The notes below the pieces were generated by a model that worked only from the letters and a program-made list of their open reading frames with translations, was not told where the DNA came from and searched no databases. DNA of 64,000 nucleotides from Bradyrhizobium sp. ORS 285 (GTDB taxonomy: Bacteria; Pseudomonadota; Alphaproteobacteria; Rhizobiales; Xanthobacteraceae): the NCBI RefSeq assembly GCF_900176205.1, contig NZ_LT859959.1:124001-188000 (forward strand). Direction: 5' to 3'. The position numbers were made by a program, and so were the translations under genes. Below are positions 54,926 through 63,000 of the stretch, piece after piece. Each line of letters begins with the position of its first letter. Within the stretch, counting starts at the first letter, position 1.

Positions 54926-56391
54926 GCCTGTCCTGATTTCGTTGCGTTGAGCGCCGGTTGCGCCGCAGCCGAGCGCACGATCGCACGCTCGAGGGCTGCG
55001 AAGACCCGCGGGTCGTCGCAATGCGCGACGTTGAAGCGCATCATCGCATCGGCCGACTGGTTGGCACTGAAGACGTTTCCCGGGGCCATCACGACCTGGT
55101 CGGCGAGGCCGCCCTCGGCCACTGCGATCGCATTGCATCCCTCCGGCAGCCTGCACCACAAATGATAGCCGCCGCGCGGCATCAGCCAGGGCGTGATGCC
55201 GAGCCGCTGCAGGCGCGCGGCGATGCGCGGCCGCGCCCGCGCCAGACGCGCGCGCAGCTCCTCGACGTGCTTGCGGTAGCTGCCGCCGGTCAGCACCTGG
55301 GCCAAGGTCTCTGCGGCGAATTGTCCGGGACCGCCGAAGCCGGTCGCGATCTGCAGATCGATCAGCGGCTCGATCCAATCGGCGCGGGCCGCGACATAGC
55401 CGCAGCGGATCGACGCCGACAGCGTCTTGGAGAAGCTGCCGATCAGGATCACGCGCGCGAGGCCGTCGAGGGCGGCGAGACGCGGCGACGGCTCCGGCTC
55501 GAAGTCGCCGTAGATGTCGTCCTCGATGATGATCACCTCATGTGCGGCGGCGGCGTTGAGCAGCCGATGCGCCGTCTGCAGCGACAAGGTCGCGCCGGTC
55601 GGATTGTGAAGGCCGGAATTGGTGATGTAGAGCCGAGGCCGCTCGGCCGCGAGCACCGCCTCGAACCGCGCGATGTCAGGGCCGCTCGAGGTCATGGGCA
55701 CGCTGACGATCCGCGCCTGATGCGCACGCAGCAGCGCCAGGAAGTTGAAGTAGCAGGGATCGTCGACCAGCACCGTGTCGCCGGGCCGCAGCAGCATTCG
55801 GCAGATCAGGTCGATCGCCTGCGTGCCCGACGACGTCAGCAGGATCTGCTCGCTGAACGCGTCGATGCCGAGGCCGGCGAGACGGCCCTGCAGCACGCGC
55901 CGCAACGCCGCCGAGCCGCGGGCGCTGCCGTAGTCGGTCAGCAGGCCGCCGTCGCTGCGCGCCACCGCGCGGACCGCCCGACGCAGCGCATCCTGCGGCA
56001 TCCAGTCGGGCGGCAGCCAGCCGCAGCCTGGTATCAGCGTTGCAGGATCGGCATCGAGCGACTGGCGCGACACCCAGAACGGATCGACCGCGCGCGGGCG
56101 GCGCGGCTCGCTCTCGGTCAGCGCCAGCGGCGGCAAGGCGACATCGGCGACATAGAACCCGGATCCGCGGCGGGCGCGGATGACGCCCTGGGCCGCCAGT
56201 CGGTCATAGGCCTCGACCACGGTCGCCGGAGCGACGCCCATCAACGCGGCGAAGGCGCGGATCGACGGCAGTCTTTGACCAGGCGCGAGCGCGCGGGTCG
56301 CGAGCCGCTGCCGGATGGCTTCGACCACCGCCGTCGTTCTGAGTCCGGCCGGGCGAGGCTCTGAGGTCGAAGGGCGCAAGTGTATCACCAA
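54919..56391 (-). CDS. MocR-type GntR/aminotransferase regulator
   Basis: 490 residues. N-terminal GntR winged helix (IRQRLATRALAPGQRLPSIRAFAALMGVAPATVVEAYDRLAAQG) and a fold-I aminotransferase domain with PLP lysine in GSFSKTLSASIRCGYVA. It binds DNA and senses a PLP adduct. Divergent from an EamA exporter gene 90 bases away, which it probably regulates, as is usual for MocR-transporter pairs. Confidence 0.92.
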   Translation of the reverse strand: MVIHLRPSTSEPRPAGLRTTAVVEAIRQRLATRALAPGQRLPSIRAFAALMGVAPATVVEAYDRLAAQGVIRARRGSGFYVADVALPPLALTESEPRRPRAVDPFWVSRQSLDADPATLIPGCGWLPPDWMPQDALRRAVRAVARSDGGLLTDYGSARGSAALRRVLQGRLAGLGIDAFSEQILLTSSGTQAIDLICRMLLRPGDTVLVDDPCYFNFLALLRAHQARIVSVPMTSSGPDIARFEAVLAAERPRLYITNSGLHNPTGATLSLQTAHRLLNAAAAHEVIIIEDDIYGDFEPEPSPRLAALDGLARVILIGSFSKTLSASIRCGYVAARADWIEPLIDLQIATGFGGPGQFAAETLAQVLTGGSYRKHVEELRARLARARPRIAARLQRLGITPWLMPRGGYHLWCRLPEGCNAIAVAEGGLADQVVMAPGNVFSANQSADAMMRFNVAHCDDPRVFAALERAIVRSAAAQPALNATKSGQAQ

Positions 56392-56481
56392 AAATATCAG
56401 TACAGTTTTGCTGGATTGTATTGCTCTGAGGCTGTCCCGGCAAGCCGGGCGGAGCTAAGCAGGGGCTCGACGGAGGGTCAC
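56392..56481. promoter_or_regulatory. Divergent promoter region of mocR-like and EamA genes
   Basis: This AT-rich stretch holds ATATCAGTACAGTTTT and GATTGTATTG (TACAG/TTGTA-like half-sites about 16 bases apart), placed as MocR operators usually are. No spacer rule is proved. Confidence 0.45.
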
Positions 56482-57342
56482 ATGAAGGGATCGATTGACG
56501 GCTGGGGCAGCGGCGCCATCGGCATGACCATTTTCAGCGGCTCGTTGCCGGCAACGCGCGCCGCGCTCGATGGCTTCACACCGTTCTTCTTGACCGGCGC
56601 GCGGGCCACGCTCGCGGCGCTGCTTGCGGCCCTGTGCCTCGCGTCGCTGCGCCAGCCGCTTCCGGGGCGGCGCGAGCTGCCGTCGCTCTTGATCGTCGCG
56701 CTCGGCGTCGTCGTCGGCTTTCCGCTGCTGACCGCGCTCGCGCTCCAGCACGTCACTTCGGCGCATGCGATCGTCTTCATCGGGCTGCTGCCGCTCTCGA
56801 CCGCGTTGTTCGGCGTACTGCGCGGAGGCGAGCGGCCACGACCGCTGTTCTGGCTGTTCGCGGGTCTCGGCGCGGCGGCGGTGTCGGGCTTCGCTTTGGC
56901 GCAGGACGGCGCGGCCTCACCCATCGGCGATCTCGCGATGATCGCGGCCATTGTCGTCTGCGGACTTGGCTATGCCGAAGGCGCCGTGCTGACCCGGAGG
57001 CTGGGCGGCTGGCAGGTGATCTCATGGGCGCTGCTGCTGTCGTCGCCGGTGATGCTGACGCTGTCATTGCTGACATGGCCTGTATCAGCGCAGCCGATCA
57101 CCGCGCCGGCCTGGCTGGGCCTCGCTTATGTCTCCGTGTTCAGCATGTTCATCGGCTTCGCCTTCTGGTACCGCGGCCTGTCGCGCGGCGGCACGGCGAG
57201 CGTCGGCCAGCTGCAGCTGCTGCAGCCGTTTCTCGGCCTTGCTTTTGCGAGCCTGCTGCTGCACGAGCCGGTGTCCGCCACCATGCTCGGTGCCGCGGCG
57301 ATCGTCGTGGTCAGCGTCGGGATGGCGCGACGCTGGGCGTGA
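56482..57342 (+). CDS. EamA-family (DMT) transporter
   Basis: 286 residues from ATG 56482, behind CGGAGGG. About ten hydrophobic helices in two EamA repeats (FFLTGARATLAALLAALCLASL; WLGLAYVSVFSMFIGFAFWYRG). Inner-membrane metabolite exporter. Divergent from the MocR gene, which suggests control by it; amino acid or amine export is a guess from that pairing. Confidence 0.9.
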   Translation: MKGSIDGWGSGAIGMTIFSGSLPATRAALDGFTPFFLTGARATLAALLAALCLASLRQPLPGRRELPSLLIVALGVVVGFPLLTALALQHVTSAHAIVFIGLLPLSTALFGVLRGGERPRPLFWLFAGLGAAAVSGFALAQDGAASPIGDLAMIAAIVVCGLGYAEGAVLTRRLGGWQVISWALLLSSPVMLTLSLLTWPVSAQPITAPAWLGLAYVSVFSMFIGFAFWYRGLSRGGTASVGQLQLLQPFLGLAFASLLLHEPVSATMLGAAAIVVVSVGMARRWA

Positions 57343-57346
57343 GGCG

Positions 57347-58060
57347 CTATCTGCGGCGATAGAGGCCGGTGAAGGTAACGCCGGCGCCGCCGCAATCATT
57401 GTTGTCCTCGACCAGCAGCAAGGCGCCGACGCGCTGCAGGCGCACGCGGCATTCGTCGCCGCCGTTCGGCCGCTCGAACGGGATGCTGCCATCCTCGACG
57501 AAGGCGATGACGCCGGCCTTCGGCTGCACGGTGGCGGCGATGGAGCCGTTGTTGAGATCGCGTCCCGCCGGCACGACCTGGTCACCCTCGATTCTGAGCC
57601 GGCCGCCGCCTGCCGTCTTGATCGTGAGCTGGCCGCCGGGATGCACCCAGCTGCCGGTCCAGTCCGAAAGCTCCGGCACAGCCATCGGCGCAACAGGCGC
57701 GAGCGCCGTTCGTGGCAGCCAGCCGCGGGTCCAGGTCTGGCTCTTCGCGCCCGGCGGCTGGTAGGTGACGCAGGTGAAGTCGCCCCGGGTCCTGCCGACC
57801 AGCACCCAATCGCCGCTGACGAGATAGCTCTTCTTCCGGCAGGCATCGGTCGGCGCGGGACAGCTGGCGGCCTTGAAGTCGTCGTCATAGGGACTCTTGA
57901 CGAAATTCACGCGCGGCTGCCCGATGACCTTGGCAATCGTCAGCGGCCGCGCGTCGTCCCAGCCGATGCCGGTACAATTGGCCTCGTCATAGGCGTCGTA
58001 GGCGGCCGCTGCGGTGACCGCGAGAAGGTTCAGGGCAAGTCCGAGCCAAGCCGCTCGCAT
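57347..58060 (-). CDS. Secreted SH3-like hypothetical protein
   Basis: 237 residues from ATG 58060 (GGAGATC upstream). Signal peptide (LGLALNLLAVTAAAA-YD). Paired cysteines (EANCTG, ASCPAPTDAC, DFTCV, DECRV, NDCGG). The middle part, KKSYLVSGDWVLVGRTRGDFTCVTYQPPG .. RGWLP, reads like a bacterial SH3 (SH3_3) domain followed by a small beta domain. I cannot name a function. It lies 4 bases from the convergent EamA stop. Confidence 0.7.
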   Translation of the reverse strand: MRAAWLGLALNLLAVTAAAAYDAYDEANCTGIGWDDARPLTIAKVIGQPRVNFVKSPYDDDFKAASCPAPTDACRKKSYLVSGDWVLVGRTRGDFTCVTYQPPGAKSQTWTRGWLPRTALAPVAPMAVPELSDWTGSWVHPGGQLTIKTAGGGRLRIEGDQVVPAGRDLNNGSIAATVQPKAGVIAFVEDGSIPFERPNGGDECRVRLQRVGALLLVEDNNDCGGAGVTFTGLYRRR

Positions 58061-58135
58061 GAGTGATCTCCGTGCAGGCCTCACCCGATTGGGTGACGCC
58101 CCACGGTCGATCGGTTCAAGCGGATATGGTGCAAC

Positions 58136-59809
58136 TCACCCGCCCGCGATCCTGGCGGCCTCCGCCGCGGCGCGCTGCATGCTGTTCGACATCTCCGTCG
58201 TCACGGTGCTCTGCTCTTCGACCGCGGCAGCCGTCGAGGTGACGTATTCGCTGACATTGTGGATCGCCTGCTTGATCTCGCCGAGCGCCATCACCACGCC
58301 GCCGGAAATGCTGTTGAGGCCTTCGATCTCCTGGCCGATCTTGTCGGTGGCATGCTTGGCCTGATTGGCCAGGCTCTTCACTTCCGAGGCGACCACGGCG
58401 AAGCCGCGGCCGGCCTCGCCGGCGCGGGCCGATTCGATCGTCGCGTTCAGCGCCAGCAGGTTGATCTGCCCGGTGATGTTGTCGATGAGATCGACGATGC
58501 CGCTCATCGCTTGCGTGGCGTTGGACAGGTTCTGCGCCTGCGTATCGGCGGCGCCGACGCGCTCGACCGCGCCCATCGCGGTCTCGCGGGATTTGGTCAT
58601 GGCCTCGGAGATCTCGCGCACGGAGGCGTTGAGCTCCTCGGCGCCGGCGGCGACCGACTCCATCATGCCGCGAACGCGCTCATTGCCCATGCGCACCAGC
58701 ACCTGGCGCGTCACGTCGGTGGCGTATTTGACCACCTTGAAGGGCTTGCCGTTCAGATCCATGATCGGATTGTAGGAGGCCTGGATGTAGACCTCCCGGC
58801 CGCCCTTTCCGATGCGCTTATATTCGGCCGCCTGGTATTCGCCGCGATTGAGCTTGGCCCAGAACTCGCGATAGCCGGCGCCGTCGCGCTCGGAGGCGTC
58901 GACGAACATGCTGTGGTGCTTGCCGCGAATCTCGTCCATCGAATAGCCCAGCGCCTTCAGGAAATTGTCGTTCGCGGTGATGATGGTGCCGTCCATGTTG
59001 AACTCGATCACCGCCTGAGCCTTGTCGATCGAGGCGATCTGTCCGGCGAGATCGGCGTTCCGCAGCTTCTGCTTGGTGACGTCGGTCGCGAATTTGACCA
59101 CCGCGATCGGCTTGCCATGGTCGTCGAGGATCGGATTGTAGGAGGCGAGAATCCAGACCTCCTTGCCGTTCTTGCCGATGCGCTTGTATTCGGCCGCCTG
59201 GTACTCGCCGCGATTGAGGCGTGCCCAGAACTCGCGATAGGCGGCGCTGTCGCGCTCGGCCGGCTCGACAAATATGCTGTGGTGCTTGCCGCGAATCTCG
59301 TCCAGCGAATAACCCATCACCTTCAGGAAGTTCTCGTTGGCGGTGACGACGGTGCCGTCCATCTTGAACTCGATGACCGCCTGCGAGCGTTCCAGGGCGG
59401 CGATCTTGCCGGCCTCCTTGAGGCTCGTCACCTTCTTCGCGGTGATGTCGGTCGCGATCTTGACGACGATGTGCGGCTTGCCGTTGCGGTCCAGAACGGG
59501 GTTGTAGGACGCTTCGATCCAGACCTCCCGGCCGTCCTTGGCGATCCGCTTGAATTCGGCCGCCTGGAATTCGCCGCGGTTCAGCTTCGCCCAGAACTCG
59601 CGATAGCCGGCGGTGTCGCGCTCCTCGGCGGGGACGAACATCGAGTGATGCTTGCCTTGTATTTCCTCGAGCCGGTAGCCCAATGCGTCGAGGAAATTCT
59701 TGTTCGCTGTCCGAATGGTGCCGTCCATGTCGAACTCGATCATCGCTGCGGAGCGGCTGATCGCGGCGAGCTTGGCGTCCGCGCCTTCAGTGGTCTTGCG
59801 TGCAAACAT
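58136..59809 (-). CDS. Soluble triple-PAS chemoreceptor (BdlA-like)
   Basis: 557 residues from ATG 59809; longer in-frame starts upstream are not homologous. Three near-identical PAS domains (~15-130, 137-252, 259-374), each containing AVIEF.MDGT, GKHHS.FV, YREFWA.LNRGE and ASYNP, then an MCP signalling domain with [18 protein letters not shown]. No transmembrane segment. Pseudomonas BdlA has the same layout with two PAS domains. It probably senses an internal redox or ligand signal. The three DNA repeats look like recent internal duplications. Confidence 0.9.
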   Translation of the reverse strand: MFARKTTEGADAKLAAISRSAAMIEFDMDGTIRTANKNFLDALGYRLEEIQGKHHSMFVPAEERDTAGYREFWAKLNRGEFQAAEFKRIAKDGREVWIEASYNPVLDRNGKPHIVVKIATDITAKKVTSLKEAGKIAALERSQAVIEFKMDGTVVTANENFLKVMGYSLDEIRGKHHSIFVEPAERDSAAYREFWARLNRGEYQAAEYKRIGKNGKEVWILASYNPILDDHGKPIAVVKFATDVTKQKLRNADLAGQIASIDKAQAVIEFNMDGTIITANDNFLKALGYSMDEIRGKHHSMFVDASERDGAGYREFWAKLNRGEYQAAEYKRIGKGGREVYIQASYNPIMDLNGKPFKVVKYATDVTRQVLVRMGNERVRGMMESVAAGAEELNASVREISEAMTKSRETAMGAVERVGAADTQAQNLSNATQAMSGIVDLIDNITGQINLLALNATIESARAGEAGRGFAVVASEVKSLANQAKHATDKIGQEIEGLNSISGGVVMALGEIKQAIHNVSEYVTSTAAAVEEQSTVTTEMSNSMQRAAAEAARIAGG

Positions 59810-60126
59810 CAGAGGTGGTGGTCCTCGAGCTGAGCCGTGGTGATGAAGCGGTTGATGCTGGAAGCAGAGTCGCGGTGAAGACGATGCGTGTACCCCGTAA
59901 AACACCGGTGTGGTCTGACGACGCAGGTCTCGACTTGACGGCCGATCCTGGTTTGCGTCGCATATCCGCTGCGGTCTTGTGTGAGTAGAAACCAAAGATC
60001 TTAAGAATCGAGCGGGTGCTCTTAATTTATGTTATTGATGGAGGATAAGGACCAAGGGATCTTAGGGAACTAATAAGTTGCGGAAGAATATTCCGCGCGC
60101 CAGAATCACTTACGGAAAAGAGAGCA
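59810..60126. other. Intergenic region between chemoreceptor and Crp/Fnr genes
   Basis: This 317-base gap between divergent genes is AT-richer than its surroundings near 59990-60110. An imperfect inverted repeat GCGGAA-GAATA-TTCCGC sits at 60080-60096, 31 bases before the Crp/Fnr ATG, and could be its operator. No gene is supported here. Confidence 0.5.
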
Positions 60127-60852
60127 ATGGCGCTCCCTGAGCAGGCTCGCAGGTGCCTGTCGTGCCCTGCTGAAGGGCTGTGCGATGCCATCATCAAGCC
60201 GCGCGAGGGTGAGGCTGATGCTGCGGCCTTGGATCAGCGGTTCTTGACGATCACAGCCGGTCAGCAGATACCGAAATACGAACGAGCGAATGCGAGGGCG
60301 CTGATCCTGTGCAGCGGATGGGCGTTTCGCTATCGCATTCTTCCCGACGGCCGTCGCTCGATCGTCCGGCTCGTTCTTCCCCGCCAATTCGTTTCGGCCG
60401 ATGCGGCGTTCTCGCCGTCGGCCGCGTCGCAGGCCGATACGCCGGCGAAAGCGCTGACGGACATCCAGCTCTGCAGCTACTCGGCACAGAATCTCCGCGA
60501 CAAATGTCTGGCGACGCCACCATTGATGTCGCTGGTGCTCGACCTGCTGATCGAGGAAATCCGCGACGCCTACGATCTCGCCGCCGCGCTCGGCCGGCGT
60601 TCGGCGCACGGGCGAATCGCCTTCCTCGTCGTGGCCGCGATGAAGAAGCTGGCGCCCGAAGGGCTCGTCCACGGCCGCCGCTATCCGTTCCCGCTGCGCC
60701 AGCAGCACATCGCCGATGCCGTCGGACTCACCACTGTTCATGTCAGCCGCGTGCTGGCGCAGTTGCGCGACAGCGGCCTGATGACGGTGGCGGACGGCGC
60801 GGTCACGTTCCACGATCTGCCGGGCTGCGATCGGGCCGCAGCGCGCGGCTGA
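60127..60852 (+). CDS. Crp/Fnr-family regulator with FNR-type cysteine pattern
   Basis: 241 residues. N-terminal C10-x2-C13-x5-C19 (CLSCPAEGLC) and an internal Cys116 (QLCSYSA) give the exact spacing of the [4Fe-4S] ligands of FNR (Cys20, 23, 29, 122). The effector domain spans ~25-150, and the helix-turn-helix is FPLRQQHIADAVGLTTVHVSRVLAQL. It is therefore a candidate oxygen sensor. The recognition-helix residues TTVHVSRVL differ from FNR's ETVSRLLG, so the DNA target may differ from TTGAT-N4-ATCAA. Confidence 0.85.
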   Translation: MALPEQARRCLSCPAEGLCDAIIKPREGEADAAALDQRFLTITAGQQIPKYERANARALILCSGWAFRYRILPDGRRSIVRLVLPRQFVSADAAFSPSAASQADTPAKALTDIQLCSYSAQNLRDKCLATPPLMSLVLDLLIEEIRDAYDLAAALGRRSAHGRIAFLVVAAMKKLAPEGLVHGRRYPFPLRQQHIADAVGLTTVHVSRVLAQLRDSGLMTVADGAVTFHDLPGCDRAAARG

Positions 60853-60902
60853 GGTGGAGGCTTGGCCGTGCGGCGAAGGCTGAGCACAGCCGCAGCGTCG
60901 GC

Positions 60903-61079
60903 TCACATCACCCCGATGCTCTTCAGGCTGGTATGCCCGTTCTTGCCGACGATGATGTGGTCATGGACGGTGATGCCGAGCGGCTTGGCGATGTCGACGA
61001 TGGTCTTGGTCATGCGGATGTCGGCCTGCGACGGCGTCGGGTCGCCGGACGGATGGTTGTGCATGAGCATCGCGATGCA
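60903..61079 (-). pseudogene. radC: radC C-terminal remnant
   Basis: Only the last ~59 residues of RadC remain: MLMHNHPSGDPTPSQADIRMTKTIVDIAKPLGITVHDHIIVG. The JAMM/MPN metal motif (HNHPSGD..SQAD) is kept, but the N-terminal two thirds are gone. Homology stops near base 61077, where unrelated sequence begins. This marks a deletion or insertion breakpoint, probably linked to the mobile-type genes that follow. Confidence 0.8.
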
Positions 61080-61170
61080 GCTATCTAACTGAAGAATAAC
61101 GGATTTGGCAGGCCGACCATCAATCGGGGGACGGAGAGTGGGGACGGTAGTGCACGCCAAATCGTGATGA

Positions 61171-61401
61171 TCACGCCTGATCAGGCCCAGTCACCGGTGA
61201 TCGTCCTGGCGCACGGCAGGACACCATGTTTCTCTTGTCCCAAGCATCGAGTTCACCAATCGGATATAGGACCGCTTTCCCGATTTTGACGAAGGCGGGT
61301 CCGACGCGCATCGCTCGCCAGTTGCGGAGGGTCCCCACGCTCACTGCGCCACGGTAGCGATCTGAGACCTCCTCTGGCGTCAGATATTTTCGACCGTCCA
61401 T
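61171..61401 (-). CDS. Excisionase/AlpA-like helix-turn-helix protein
   Basis: 76 residues from ATG 61401. MDGRKYLTPEEVSDRYRGAVSVGTLRNWRAMRVGPAFVKIGKAVLYPIGELDAWDKRN is the typical small winged helix of excisionases and AlpA regulators (ordered helix, then 'GP-FVKIGK-V-Y' wing). Longer in-frame extensions upstream do not look coding. No integrase is nearby in the window. Confidence 0.75.
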   Translation of the reverse strand: MDGRKYLTPEEVSDRYRGAVSVGTLRNWRAMRVGPAFVKIGKAVLYPIGELDAWDKRNMVSCRAPGRSPVTGPDQA

Positions 61402-61724
61402 TGCTGCCGCACTCCCGATCACGCGACCATGAATGCAGTAATTTACGGTCCTGATCGGTCTCGGAAACCCGATGTATCGCAGGTCGTGGAAGAGAAAGCG
61501 AATGGCGGCGTAAAGGCGTATCGTCCAAGTCAGCCCAGCAGCAATGTTCGATGTGTTCAAGAAGTGACATCTCGTTTGACGAGTGAAATCGTCGGCCGTG
61601 GGCCAGTTTGAGACATCGAGCCGCGAGCCTCGGGCGCCAAAAGTGGCCATGATAAACCACCGTTTTCGGACCTGATCTTCGCTAGCTACTCCCAGGTGCC
61701 TGGCAAGACGGGTAGCATAGCGGC
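61402..61724. other. Intergenic region between excisionase-like and adaA genes
   Basis: This 323-base gap lies between divergent genes, in less GC-rich DNA than the core of the window. I see no gene, RNA or strong repeat in it. Confidence 0.4.
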
Positions 61725-62402
61725 ATGCCCGATTTTGAAGGCAGCTATTCAGCTTTGCAGCGGCGTGATCCATCCCTGGATGGGATCGTGTTCGCAGCCG
61801 TCAAAACGACGGGAGTTTATTGCCGTCCGGTCTGCCGAGTTCGAACACCGCTGGCGCGCAATGTTTGCTTCTACCCAAGTGCCGCTGCAGCGGAACGCGC
61901 CGGTTACCGTCCCTGCTTACGCTGCCGCCCCGAAACGGCCCCCTTCTGTCCGGCCTGGAAGGGAACGCGCACTACCGTCGAGCGTGCGTTGGCTTTGATT
62001 CAGGCAGGAGCTCTCGATATCGGCGGTGTCGACGCGTTGGCTACGCGGCTCGGCATTGGGCCGCGACATCTTGCGAGGCTCTTTGCAGAACACCTTGATG
62101 CATCACCTCTGCAAGTGGCCCAATCGCTTCGCATCCAGCGAGCAAAGCGGCTGCTTAACAGCTCGGACCTCTCCATTGCGGCAATCGCTCAACACGCAGG
62201 GTTCAAGAGCCCCCGAAGGATGGCGGCAGCTTTTGTATCCCTCTATGGAAAGCCGCCTTCAGCCATGATGAGGCCCTTCCCAAAGGAGGCCCGGCCGACA
62301 CCCGATCTTACTCTAATCAATGACTTGGAGGTCAGTGGATGCAGGAACGTGGTCCGATTAAAACCTACGGGACAGTCAGTGCCGACCGGCAAATGGAGAT
62401 GA
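61725..62402 (+). CDS. AdaA-type alkylation-response regulator
   Basis: 225 residues. Zinc/methyl-acceptor domain: Cys33, Cys37, Cys64 and Cys67 in YCRPVC .. CLRC, the four-Cys site where one Cys takes a methyl group from phosphotriesters. An AraC-type helix-turn-helix follows (~95-185; LARLFAEHLDASPLQVAQSLRIQRAKRLL and GFKSPRRMAAAF). It lacks the O6-methylguanine transferase domain, like Bacillus AdaA. Its end overlaps the start of the thioesterase gene by 64 bases. Confidence 0.9.
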   Translation: MPDFEGSYSALQRRDPSLDGIVFAAVKTTGVYCRPVCRVRTPLARNVCFYPSAAAAERAGYRPCLRCRPETAPFCPAWKGTRTTVERALALIQAGALDIGGVDALATRLGIGPRHLARLFAEHLDASPLQVAQSLRIQRAKRLLNSSDLSIAAIAQHAGFKSPRRMAAAFVSLYGKPPSAMMRPFPKEARPTPDLTLINDLEVSGCRNVVRLKPTGQSVPTGKWR

Positions 62403-62821
62403 CCGGCCTCGAATTTGTTCGGGGACTTGCCAGCGGAACACTGCCGCTCAATTCGATTGCTCAAACGTTGGGCTATGACGTGACAGAGGCGGAGAGTGGT
62501 CGCGTGCTGGTCACCGCTATCCCGACAGCCGCCGTTCTCAATCCGGCGGGCACCGTTCATGGCGGCTTCACGGCCACACTACTCGATAGCTGTATGGGTT
62601 TAGCTATCCAATCAAACTTGGAAAAGGGATTTTGCAGCACCACGCTCGAGTTCAAAGTTTCTCTGGTGAGGCCGATCACGCCAGAGACGGGGTTGATTCG
62701 AGCGGAGGGAACGGTTCTCAACTGCGGTCGCCGTATTGGCACGGCAGAGGGACGCGTCATCGATAACAAGGGGCGCCTGCTCGCACATGGCACAACGACG
62801 TGCCTTGTCTTTAAAGGCTAG
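62339..62821 (+). CDS. PaaI-family hotdog thioesterase
   Basis: 160 residues; starts at 62339 or possibly 62393/62399, after the adaA stop region. Hotdog fold with NPAGTVHGGFTATLLDSCMGLAI, the HGG turn holding the catalytic Asp/Glu helix, and FKVSLVRPITPETGLIRAEG. It hydrolyses an acyl- or aryl-CoA. Overlap with adaA implies translational coupling, an odd pairing since adaA is a DNA-damage regulator. Confidence 0.85.
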   Translation: MQERGPIKTYGTVSADRQMEMTGLEFVRGLASGTLPLNSIAQTLGYDVTEAESGRVLVTAIPTAAVLNPAGTVHGGFTATLLDSCMGLAIQSNLEKGFCSTTLEFKVSLVRPITPETGLIRAEGTVLNCGRRIGTAEGRVIDNKGRLLAHGTTTCLVFKG

Positions 62822-63000
62822 CATCCAGGAAAGGCCAACTTTCCGCGGAGGCTGCTTGCGACCGCCGCTTGGGGGCACAAGCAGCCTGCCGGCGGTCTGA
62901 CGGCTTACTTCCGGTTAAACCCCGAAAGCGGACATTCCCGGTCCCAACCCGGGAGGTCCGGCATGGGCCATAAGCGGTCACGCGATATTCTGCTTTGCCC

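Noticed and set aside
61171..61401. A longer 200-residue protein starting at 61773
   Set aside because: Only the last 76 residues match a known HTH domain; the upstream extension has no recognisable domain and looks like non-coding DNA.
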